DNA from: CAYSPU01 sp964432995
GTDB lineage: Bacteria > Verrucomicrobiota > Verrucomicrobiia > Limisphaerales > JAHDYP01
Length of the DNA stretch: 9,551 nucleotides
Direction: 5' to 3'
NCBI GenBank assembly: GCA_964432995.1
Contig: CAYSPU010000227.1
Coordinates: forward strand, 1 to 9,551
Shown one piece after another: positions 1 through 5,597 of the stretch; positions within the stretch are counted from its first letter, which is position 1; every line of letters starts with the position of its first letter. The translations under genes and the position numbers were made by a program. The notes beneath the pieces are model-generated. The model did not search any database and was not told where the DNA came from. It was given only the letters and a program-made list of their open reading frames with translations.

Positions 1-42
1 GAATCTGATTTGGGTTGGGTAGTGGTACGGGTTAAGGGCAAG

Positions 43-72
43 TGGGAAGGCCGTGAGGCCTTCCCATTTTTT
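43..72 (+). terminator. Intrinsic terminator of an upstream plus-strand gene
   Basis: A perfect stem GGGAAGGCC (44-52) pairs with GGCCTTCCC (57-65) around a GTGA loop. It is extended by the T43-A66 pair and followed at once by six T (67-72). The T tract lies only on the plus-strand exit side, so it ends a plus-strand transcript whose gene lies left of the window. The loop contains the GTG at 53 that would be the most upstream start of the next reading frame, which argues strongly against that start. Confidence 0.9.
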
Positions 73-88
73 CCAGCGCGCAACTGTG

Positions 89-1588
89 ATGACGCCCAAA
101 CCTGATTATTGGAACCGGATCCGCGCCGCCTGCGACCGCCACGGAGCGCTGTCGATTCTGCAATTGGCGAAGGCCTCTGGTTCGTGCCCCGGCAGTGGCG
201 TGGCGGTTGCCTGGTCGCGCAGGCCTGCCGCAGCGTCCCGTGCCGGTTCCCGATCTGGACCGGAGCCCCTGCTGCTGACCAGACTTGCTGCGAACGGCAC
301 ACACGCCGAGCCGGCCAGCCGGCGAACGATCACGCCCGTTCGTTCGTGGGTGTTACTGGGGGCTTTGGTCATTGGCTACATTGGGGTTTACCTCTGTCGA
401 AAGAACTTCGCTGTCGCCAACCCGCTGATCCGCGAGGCGTTTGGACTCACGCGGGAGCAAATTGGCATCGTGGCCAGCGCCAGTACGCTTGCCTACATGG
501 TGGGCAAGTTTGTCTTTGGCCCGCTGATCGACCGGTTTGGGGGGCGGGCCAGTTTCCTCTTCGTCTTGCTGGCGGTGGCCTTGTTCGGCGGCGCGGGCGG
601 CTTGGCCGGTACCCTGCCCATGCTCACCCTGATCTACAGCCTGAACCGATTGGCTGGCTCCGGCGGCTGGGGAGCCATGGTCAAGCTGGTCCCGGATTGG
701 TTCGGGCCTCGAAGCCTGCCGCTCGCCATGGCCATCCTCTCCCTGAGCTTCGTCTTCGGCGGAGTCTGCGCCACCCTGCTGGCCGGCGTGATCGCCGACC
801 GGAGCGGCGACGACTGGCGCTGGGTGATGGGCGCACCCTCCATCGTGCTCGCCGCAATCCTGGTCCTGTGCTGGGCCGTGCTGCCGCGAAACGGATGGAC
901 CCCGCACCCGGCGGCGGAGGACACCGAGTGCGCCCAGTCCTCCGACGGATTCGAGTTCCGGAAGATCCGCGAACTGGCCCGGATCCGCCAGCTCTGGGTC
1001 GTGTGCGCCTTGAGTTTCACGCTGACGCTGCTGCGGGAGACGTTCAACACTTGGACAGTGGACTTCTTCCAGGAGGCAGGCGGCGCCGAGATGTCGAACC
1101 GCATTGCTGCTTTTCTCTCGACGCCGTTTGACGCGCTGGGAGCCGTGGGGATTGTGCTTCTCGGGTGGGTCTTTGGCCGGACCACACCGGTCGGCCGCCA
1201 GCGGCTGTTGTTTGGGTTGCTGCTGGCCCTTGCGGGACTGGTGTTCAGCCTGCCCGTGTTGGCCCGGCACAGTCTGATCGCCGCCACCCTCGCCGTTGGG
1301 GGTATCGGTTTCCTTGCCTACGGTCCCTACAGCCTGCTCGCCGGAATCCTCTCCGTGGAGATCCGGGGCAAGGCGTACGTCGCGACGGTGGCCGGAGTGG
1401 TGGATGGCACCGGCTACCTCGCCGCCATCCTCGCCGGTCAGCAGTTCGGCCGCGTGCTCGACTTCGGCGGTTACCAACTCGGCTTCGCCATCCTGGCCAG
1501 CCTCGCCGCCGTCGCGGCGGTTCTCTGCCTGTTCCTGTATCGCGGCAAAGGCCGCGTCGAGCCGTCCGCCCCAGACGACCCGATATGA
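89..1588 (+). CDS. OPA-family (GlpT/UhpT-like) MFS transporter, candidate phosphonate importer
   Basis: Inner-membrane antiporter-type permease with many hydrophobic helices. From about residue 88 (position 350) it aligns by eye with the organophosphate:phosphate antiporter family. TM1 ends in YLCRKNF, and the GlpT-like patterns LLRETFNTW and GFLAYGPYSLLAGI follow. The arginines that clamp the substrate phosphate in GlpT (R45, R269) correspond to R104 (codon 398-400) and R316 (codon 1034-1036), so a phosphate or phosphonate ligand is likely. The next two genes act on phosphonates, so a 2-aminoethylphosphonate-like substrate is inferred. The start is uncertain: ATG 89 has no clear Shine-Dalgarno and lies 17 bp after a terminator. 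The ~85 residues before TM1 are Arg/Ser/Ala-rich and unlike the short N-terminus of the family. The true start may be a non-ATG codon nearer 270-350. The C-terminus is intact. Confidence 0.85.
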   Translation: MTPKPDYWNRIRAACDRHGALSILQLAKASGSCPGSGVAVAWSRRPAAASRAGSRSGPEPLLLTRLAANGTHAEPASRRTITPVRSWVLLGALVIGYIGVYLCRKNFAVANPLIREAFGLTREQIGIVASASTLAYMVGKFVFGPLIDRFGGRASFLFVLLAVALFGGAGGLAGTLPMLTLIYSLNRLAGSGGWGAMVKLVPDWFGPRSLPLAMAILSLSFVFGGVCATLLAGVIADRSGDDWRWVMGAPSIVLAAILVLCWAVLPRNGWTPHPAAEDTECAQSSDGFEFRKIRELARIRQLWVVCALSFTLTLLRETFNTWTVDFFQEAGGAEMSNRIAAFLSTPFDALGAVGIVLLGWVFGRTTPVGRQRLLFGLLLALAGLVFSLPVLARHSLIAATLAVGGIGFLAYGPYSLLAGILSVEIRGKAYVATVAGVVDGTGYLAAILAGQQFGRVLDFGGYQLGFAILASLAAVAAVLCLFLYRGKGRVEPSAPDDPI

Positions 1589-1613
1589 CTTTCCCAAGAC
1601 CTCACCAACGCGA

Positions 1614-2306
1614 ATGAGAATCCAACTGGTCGTTTTCGACATGGCGGGGACAACGATCCGCGACGATGACGCGGTGAACCGCTGCCTCCGGGAAGCCCTG
1701 CAGGCCGAGGGCATCAACGTCACCCGCGACGAGGTCAACGCCGTCATGGGCATTCCCAAGCCCGTCGCGATCGGGGCGCTGCTGTCCCAGGCCAAGCTGG
1801 GTGGCCAATCCGCTCCGCCAGGAGAGGTGGAGCGGTTGCATGCCGATTTTTTGCGGCGGATGATCGAGTTCTACCGGGCTGACCCCGGCGTGGCGCCGAT
1901 GCCGGGCGCCCAGGCCTGCCTGGAACAGTTGAAGCGAGCCGGCATCCGCATCGCGCTCGATACCGGTTTCAGCCGCAACATCGTCGACGTCATCCTGGAC
2001 CGACTTGGCTGGGACCTGCCCGGTTTCCTCGATGCTACGGTGGCCAGTGATGAAGTGCGGCGCGGTCGCCCGCACCCCGATTTGCTTCTCGAGGCCATGC
2101 GCCGTTGCGGTGTCGACGACGTGCTGTGCGTGGCCAAGGTCGGCGACACACCGTCCGATCTGCTGGAAGGCACCCACGCCGGTTGCGCCCTGGTCGTCGG
2201 TGTCATCAATGGCACGCACACGCGCGCACAACTCGAAGCGCACCCACACACGCATCTCCTCGCCCACCTCACCGACCTGCCCCCGCTCGTCCAGGCGTGG
2301 GCTTGA
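1614..2306 (+). CDS. Phosphonatase-like (PhnX-like) HAD hydrolase
   Basis: A 230-residue HAD-superfamily hydrolase expected to cleave the C-P bond of phosphonoacetaldehyde or a close 2-oxoethylphosphonate, giving an aldehyde and phosphate. Motif I is DMAGTT (nucleophile D9), with alanine in place of the usual second Asp, as in phosphonatases. In the cap, MGIPK places K49 where Bacillus PhnX has its Schiff-base Lys53. Motif II is TGFS (T117), motif III is R152 in GRPHPD (Arg instead of Lys), and motif IV is KVGDTPSD (D178, D182). DMAGTT, the AKVGDTPSDL segment and the C-terminal NGTHT...HTHL stretch look more like the PhnX-like clade (TIGR03351, from memory) than classical PhnX. It starts 25 bp after the transporter gene and ends 18 bp before phnW, so it lies in one operon with both. 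The ATG is set by the start of homology; no strong ribosome binding site is visible. Confidence 0.9.
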   Translation: MRIQLVVFDMAGTTIRDDDAVNRCLREALQAEGINVTRDEVNAVMGIPKPVAIGALLSQAKLGGQSAPPGEVERLHADFLRRMIEFYRADPGVAPMPGAQACLEQLKRAGIRIALDTGFSRNIVDVILDRLGWDLPGFLDATVASDEVRRGRPHPDLLLEAMRRCGVDDVLCVAKVGDTPSDLLEGTHAGCALVVGVINGTHTRAQLEAHPHTHLLAHLTDLPPLVQAWA

Positions 2307-2324
2307 GCCATTCCCAGGCAAAAG

Positions 2325-3596
2325 ATGAAATCCCGAGAGTCCATTCGAGCCAGCAAGCCAGCCTCAGCCACGGGCAAGAAGACCCACCCCCGCGAGAACC
2401 CCACCGCCCCCCCGCCCCCGGCCGGGTCGCTCGCATCTCCAGCCCTTGCGCGGGACAAGCTCCTGTTCACTCCCGGCCCGCTGACCACCAGTCTGAGCGT
2501 CAAACAAGCCATGCTCCACGACGCCGGGTCGTGGCACTTCGAGTTCAACGCCAAGCTCAGTTGGATCCGCAATGAACTGCTGCGCATCGCCGGGCTCTCC
2601 CGCAGCCGCGGTTGGGAAGTGATCCCGATCCAGGGAAGCGCCACCTTCGGCGTCGAAGCCGTCTTCGCGACCTGCGTTCCGCCCAACGGCAAAGTCGTCG
2701 TGCTGGCCAACGGCGCCTACGGCGAACGCGCCGCCCAAATGCTCGTCCATGCCGGGATCCCGCATACGGTCTTGCGCACGAAGGAAGACACGCCCAACGA
2801 TCCCGCTGCCCTCGACGCCCAATTGGCCCGTGACCCGGCCATCACCCACGTCTTTGTCGTTCACTGCGAAACCACCTCGGGCATCCTCAACCCAATTGCC
2901 GACGTCGGCGAGATTGCCCGACGACACGGCAAGACCTTCCTCGTGGACGCCATCAGCAGCTTCGGTGGCCTCCCCATCCCGTTCGAGGATTGGGGCATCG
3001 ACTACCTGGTTTCCTCTCCGAACAAGTGCCTCGAAGGTGTGCCCGGCTTCAGTTTCGTCTTCTGTCGCCGTGAACGGCTGCTGGCCTGTAAGGGGTGGGC
3101 ACGGAGCCTGAGTCTGGACCTCCTCGGCCAGTGGAAGGGCTTCGAGAAGAACGGTCAGTTCCGTTACACTCCCCCGACCCATAGTTTGCTGGCTTTCGGA
3201 ACGGCTCTGCTCGAGCTGGAAGCCGAAGGCGGCGTGGCCGCGCGCGAGCATCGCTACCGCCAGAACCACGCCGCCCTCCTCGCGGGCATGAGCGCGCTCG
3301 GCCTCCGCAGCTACCTCCACCCCGAGTGGCAAAGCCCGCTCATCACCAGCTTCTACTGCCCGGACGATCCGCAGTTCACCTTCGACGCCTTCTACCGCGC
3401 CCTCAGCGACCGCGGCTTCATCATCTACCCGGGCAAGATCAGCCAAGCCGACCTCTTCCGCATCGGCACCATCGGACGCATCTTTCCCTCGGACCTCGAG
3501 CAGTTGACGGACGCCGTGGGCCGCGTCCTGCTCGGGATGGGGTGCGCCGTGCCCGTGAAGTGCCGGGCGCACGGACTCCGGTCCGAGGAATCGTAG
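2325..3596 (+). CDS. phnW: 2-aminoethylphosphonate--pyruvate transaminase
   Basis: Cytosolic fold-type I PLP enzyme that transfers the amino group of 2-aminoethylphosphonate to pyruvate, giving phosphonoacetaldehyde and alanine. It matches Salmonella PhnW along its length: TPGPLTT (49-55), QGSATFGVEAV (103-113), NGAYGERA (129-136), HCETTSGILNPI (180-191), VDAISSFGG (207-215; D208 contacts the PLP ring nitrogen), SSPNKCLEGVPGF with PLP lysine K234, RSLSLDLLGQW, and YPGKISQADLFRIGTIG near the C-terminus. At 423 residues it exceeds the ~367 of Salmonella PhnW. The first ~46 residues are a basic, Ser/Pro-rich extension, and ~15 extra residues end the protein. ATG 2325 follows AGGCAAAAG and is the only ATG before the conserved core, so the tail is probably translated. 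The gene is third and last in the cassette and supplies the aldehyde for the hydrolase. Confidence 0.95.
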   Translation: MKSRESIRASKPASATGKKTHPRENPTAPPPPAGSLASPALARDKLLFTPGPLTTSLSVKQAMLHDAGSWHFEFNAKLSWIRNELLRIAGLSRSRGWEVIPIQGSATFGVEAVFATCVPPNGKVVVLANGAYGERAAQMLVHAGIPHTVLRTKEDTPNDPAALDAQLARDPAITHVFVVHCETTSGILNPIADVGEIARRHGKTFLVDAISSFGGLPIPFEDWGIDYLVSSPNKCLEGVPGFSFVFCRRERLLACKGWARSLSLDLLGQWKGFEKNGQFRYTPPTHSLLAFGTALLELEAEGGVAAREHRYRQNHAALLAGMSALGLRSYLHPEWQSPLITSFYCPDDPQFTFDAFYRALSDRGFIIYPGKISQADLFRIGTIGRIFPSDLEQLTDAVGRVLLGMGCAVPVKCRAHGLRSEES

Positions 3597-3597
3597 G

Positions 3598-3624
3598 GGC
3601 TCGTGAGCCGGCGGAAGAACCGCC
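3598..3624. other. Small hairpins in the convergent gap after phnW
   Basis: Between the converging ends of phnW (3596) and the minus-strand gene ending at 3690 lie two short inverted repeats: GGCT-CGTG-AGCC (3598-3609 core) and GGCGG-AAGAA-CCGCC (3610-3624). Neither is followed by a T tract on either strand, so they are not convincing intrinsic terminators. They could contribute to 3' end stability. No gene is seen in 3597-3689. Confidence 0.35.
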
Positions 3625-3689
3625 TGCTTCGCCGTCGGTGTAAGGGCTGACCATGACGGGCGGGTTCAGTCGGTAGTGAATCCCGGGAA

Positions 3690-4133
3690 TCACACGGGCT
3701 CGAAGACCGGCGCCAGCCGAACGCTCTGCCCCGCTTCCACCCTGACGTCATCGCCCTGCGCCCAGGTGAGGTCATTCAGCAGCAGCTTGAAGATCACCGG
3801 TCCGCGAGCCTTCGCGGATTGCCAGACCCAGAGGCATTCTCCTCTGCAGGTCAAGGCTTCTCCTTTCTCCCACGACAAGCCGTCGCCCTGTCCGCGGATG
3901 AACAGCGCGTTGCCAAAGCCAACATCGACATTGGCCTCGACGGTGGTGGAGGGCGGCTGCTCCGGAGTGATTCTTGCCGCTGTTTCCGTGGCCGGCTTGC
4001 GTCGGAGCCGCGTCTTGGCAGATGGGGCGTTGGTCGATGCCTCATGCCCCGGGGATGCCGGCGGCGGTGGGTTTTCGGATGGGGCGGGCGATGGCTTCGA
4101 GAGGCGGTCTTTCTTTGGGCTTGGAGTTTTCAT
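3690..4133 (-). CDS. Hypothetical protein with starch-binding-fold-like C-domain and disordered Pro/Lys tail
   Basis: 147 residues. Residues 1-65 are a low-complexity Pro/Ser/Lys/Ala tail, probably disordered. Residues ~66-147 form a compact beta-rich domain beginning VDVGFGNALFIRGQGDGLSW, with later landmarks CLWVWQ, VIFKLLLND and ending VRLAPVF. The order (short strands, a G-x-G-x-x-LSW turn, a Trp-rich strand, FKLLLND-x-x-W) recalls the carbohydrate-binding starch/glycogen-binding folds (CBM20/CBM48 type). The GH-associated link is inference from pattern, not a database result. No signal peptide or membrane helix is seen, so it is probably cytosolic. The ATG (complement 4131-4133) follows a purine-rich AGAAAAGAAACC, a plausible ribosome binding site. 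It lies 51 bp downstream of the transposase-domain gene on the same strand and may share its transcript. Function is unknown. Confidence 0.75.
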   Translation of the reverse strand: MKTPSPKKDRLSKPSPAPSENPPPPASPGHEASTNAPSAKTRLRRKPATETAARITPEQPPSTTVEANVDVGFGNALFIRGQGDGLSWEKGEALTCRGECLWVWQSAKARGPVIFKLLLNDLTWAQGDDVRVEAGQSVRLAPVFEPV

Positions 4134-4184
4134 GGTTTCTTTTCTGCGATCGCACTGGATGAAGGAACGGAGGATGACCCTTCT

Positions 4185-4760
4185 TCAGTCGTCCAGGGCA
4201 ATGGTATCGGCCAGGATGGCTTGCTGGATCTTCTCCTCGGCGGCGGCCGCGAGCCGGTAGGCGAACCGATCGTCGTCGCTGTCCGCAAGGCGCGAGGACT
4301 CGGCTGACGACTGGCAGCCAGAGGGCGGACCCCCGAAGCGATGCCTCCAGGCCTTCCGATGGAGACTGGTCAGGCAGGAGTGGATCAGGGCGCGGTGAGC
4401 TCGGCGGAAGCGCCGGATGGCGCTTGCGGTCACGAATTGGTGCATGCACAAGTAGTGGATCGTCCGGTCCGCGGCGGTTGCCGCTTCGATATCCTCCGAT
4501 GCATACCGGCCGGTGGCGTAGCAATAGGTCAAGGCCGTGAGCATCATGGGGACCGGAGGGCCATCGGCTACGAACGCGGGTGCCGGCGAGTAGCCCTCAA
4601 GTGCGTCGCAGACGATCTCGAGAATCCATCCCACCAGCGTTGCTTCGTTCACCCACTGCCGCAGATCGGCGGGCAGAGTGGCCAGGACGGTCCGGGGGGA
4701 CCATCCGATGCCAGCGGTTGGTGGGCGCGTCCCTTTGAGCGGCCAAGTCGTCCTGTTCAT
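4185..4760 (-). CDS. Orphan DUF772/IS5-type transposase N-domain protein
   Basis: 191 residues from ATG 4760. The reading frame stays open upstream to 4877, but homology-like sequence begins near PADLRQWVNEATLVGWIL, so the internal ATG is preferred. Residues ~25-125 resemble the N-terminal DUF772 domain of IS5/IS1182-type transposases: LTALTYCYATGRYASEDIE, then RTIHYLCMHQF, then AIRRFRRAHRALI. The usual DDE catalytic domain is absent. The protein instead ends in its own ~60-residue Ser/Asp/Ala-rich tail (DRFAYRLAAAAEEKIQQAIL), and the frame is intact to its own stop. No inverted terminal repeats or target duplications are evident around it. It is either a decayed insertion-sequence fragment or, more interestingly, a stand-alone protein built from a transposase DNA-binding domain. 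Catalytic transposition by this protein alone is not expected. Confidence 0.7.
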   Translation of the reverse strand: MNRTTWPLKGTRPPTAGIGWSPRTVLATLPADLRQWVNEATLVGWILEIVCDALEGYSPAPAFVADGPPVPMMLTALTYCYATGRYASEDIEAATAADRTIHYLCMHQFVTASAIRRFRRAHRALIHSCLTSLHRKAWRHRFGGPPSGCQSSAESSRLADSDDDRFAYRLAAAAEEKIQQAILADTIALDD

Positions 4761-4877
4761 ATCTGCTCTGAAGATGCCTCCCCGTGGTGACGGAGACGCG
4801 GCGAGCGGGTAAAGATTCTGCATCAGTCTCCGTGGGGCGGGAGCGGGTCCCTCCGGGGGCGCAGGCAAGAAGACCAC

Positions 4878-4893
4878 CTCGTTCGAAAACGAG
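4878..4893. repeat. Hairpin at the exbD break point
   Basis: CTCGTT (4878-4883), CGAA loop, AACGAG (4888-4893): a perfect 6-bp stem with a tetraloop. Read on the minus strand the loop is TTCG. The ExbD-like reading stops at codon 4885-4887, inside the loop, so the hairpin coincides with the end of recognisable homology. It may be the scar or cause of a rearrangement, or chance. Confidence 0.5.
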
Positions 4894-4971
4894 ATCCAGC
4901 AACGGGGTGATGTTCAGCTCGTGCAGCGAGCCATGATGCGACTGCGAGAACTTGCGGACCTTGCGTCTCAT
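4885..4971 (-). pseudogene. Truncated exbD/tolR N-terminus
   Basis: From ATG 4971 the minus strand encodes MRRKVRKFSQ followed by HGSLHELNITPLLDLVF. The latter is the hallmark cytoplasmic-to-membrane entry of ExbD/TolR proton-channel subunits (consensus E-[IL]-N-[IV]-T-P-L-[IL]-D-[ILV]-x-[FL]). In intact proteins a membrane helix of the VLLIIFMITTP kind follows directly. Here homology stops after 29 residues and is replaced by unrelated Gly/Pro/Arg-rich sequence, so the membrane and periplasmic parts are gone. The ATG overlaps the stop of the preceding TonB-like frame (ATGA, 4968-4971), the type of coupling expected inside a former operon. The frame runs on without a stop past 4760 in a non-homologous way. 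It is most likely non-functional. Confidence 0.65.
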
Positions 4972-5237
4972 CGCCGGGCGATTTCGCTGTCGTCCTGCAC
5001 GTCGAAGCGCACAATGAAGCGGTCGGGAAAGCCTGCCGGCGGTTTGCGGCCGATGTCGGAGACCCGCTTCAGGTTGCGTCCGACCGAATCGTCCCAGCGG
5101 GCGTTTCCGGACGCGCGTTTCCACTCGGCTGGAATGACCTCCGGTTCCGGCTGCTGCTGCAAATGTAACAATTGTGTTCTTGCTCGGTTTGGCCCTTGTG
5201 GTAAGTCGTCCCCGCAGAACCTGTACCACGCACACAT
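4968..5237 (-). pseudogene. TonB/TolA C-terminal domain remnant, apparently frameshifted
   Basis: An 89-codon frame from ATG 5237 to TGA 4968-4970. Its last ~57 residues read like the C-terminal domain of TonB/TolA-type energy transducers (PF13103-like): EVIPAEWKRASGN, WDDSVGRNLKRV, FPDRFIVRFDVQ, i.e. the usual x-SGN-x-x-D-x-(S/A)-V...FP-x-x-x-V-x-F-x-(L/V)-Q pattern. In intact proteins the preceding strand reads like VTFxIAxDG. That strand is found just upstream but in another frame (NTIVTFAAAAGTGG, about 5178-5137), so a one-base shift near the GCAGCAGCAGC run (~5150-5161) is likely. The Gln/Arg-rich residues 1-30 of this frame are then probably not real. The membrane anchor and linker are missing. 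The assignment is by pattern and moderate in confidence. The stop overlaps the truncated exbD start, so both are pieces of one lost operon. Confidence 0.5.
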
Positions 5238-5298
5238 GTTCGGAACGCGTTCCTGACAGACCCCGACACGAATGCGCTCCGGTTACGAGTATCGTCCC

Positions 5299-5571
5299 AT
5301 GAATGCCAAGAACGTGAGCGAGGCAGAGGCCCAGCCCATCGAATCAACGGAGGCTTTGGCCGCAGATCTGGCCAGGGCGGAACGAAGCGTGGCTGCGGCG
5401 GAGAAACGCACCAGCACGGCACGAGCGAAGCTCCGGGCGGCCAAGAAGGCCTTGCGCTCGGCCAAGAAGGTCGTCAAGAAGGCCAAGAAGGCCCGGAAAC
5501 AACTCCGGGCCCGTCTCAAGGAGGCCAGCGGGAAGGCCAAGACCTCCACCAAGCGAAAGCGAGCCAAGTAG
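5299..5571 (+). CDS. Histone H1-like Lys/Ala-rich small basic protein
   Basis: 90 residues from ATG 5299; an in-frame ATG at 5272 would add nine residues, and neither start has a clear Shine-Dalgarno. Residues 1-28 are acidic (SEAEAQPIESTEALAADLA). From about 29 on the protein is a strongly helical repeat of Ala, Lys and Arg (LRAAKKALRSAKKVVKKAKK) ending in a basic tail KTSTKRKRAK. There is no signal peptide or membrane helix. Such proteins bind DNA or other polyanions in the manner of histone H1-like and AlgP-type tails; binding to polyphosphate is an unproved alternative suggested only by the phosphate-related neighbours. It is the only plus-strand gene between two minus-strand blocks and converges with the DUF47 gene across 26 bp with no terminator seen. 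Low-complexity sequence makes family assignment weak, but codon use and the intact frame support a real gene. Confidence 0.65.
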   Translation: MNAKNVSEAEAQPIESTEALAADLARAERSVAAAEKRTSTARAKLRAAKKALRSAKKVVKKAKKARKQLRARLKEASGKAKTSTKRKRAK

Positions 5572-5597
5572 GGGCACGGCTGGACCCAGGAGGCTCC

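Larger units (their letters stand above)
4761..5298. other. 538-bp stretch without an intact gene
   Basis: Holds the exbD and TonB/TolA remnants (4885-5237) and, at 4761-4884, Gly/Pro-rich open sequence that looks non-coding. A lone CTGACAG (5253-5259; CTGTCAG on the minus strand) resembles one half of a Pho box, but no second half lies 11 bp away. No convincing sigma-70 promoter for the next gene was found, although 5161-5180 (AAATGTAACAATTGTG) is the most AT-rich patch. Confidence 0.5.

Noticed and set aside
84..94. CTGTGATGACG near the transporter start as a Pho box
   Set aside because: One imperfect half-site overlapping the putative ATG, with no second repeat in register.
353..1795. Very long open frame on the minus strand opposite the transporter and hydrolase
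   Set aside because: It mirrors the codon periodicity of the plus-strand genes, is rich in Gly/Gln/Asp/Arg with no recognisable domain, and conflicts with two clearly homologous proteins.
2364..3572. Long open minus-strand frame opposite phnW
   Set aside because: Antisense shadow in GC-rich DNA; composition (Glu/Gly/Ala/Val-rich) and lack of motifs fit no protein, while phnW is matched along its length.
4761..4877. Upstream extension of the transposase-domain protein to 4877
   Set aside because: The added 39 residues are Pro/Arg/Ala-rich, overlap the end of the exbD remnant and show no family resemblance; ATG 4760 fits the conserved part better.
5253..5259. CTGTCAG (minus strand) as a Pho box
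   Set aside because: Only a single half-site; a Pho box needs two CTGTCAT-like repeats spaced 11 bp apart, and no partner is present.
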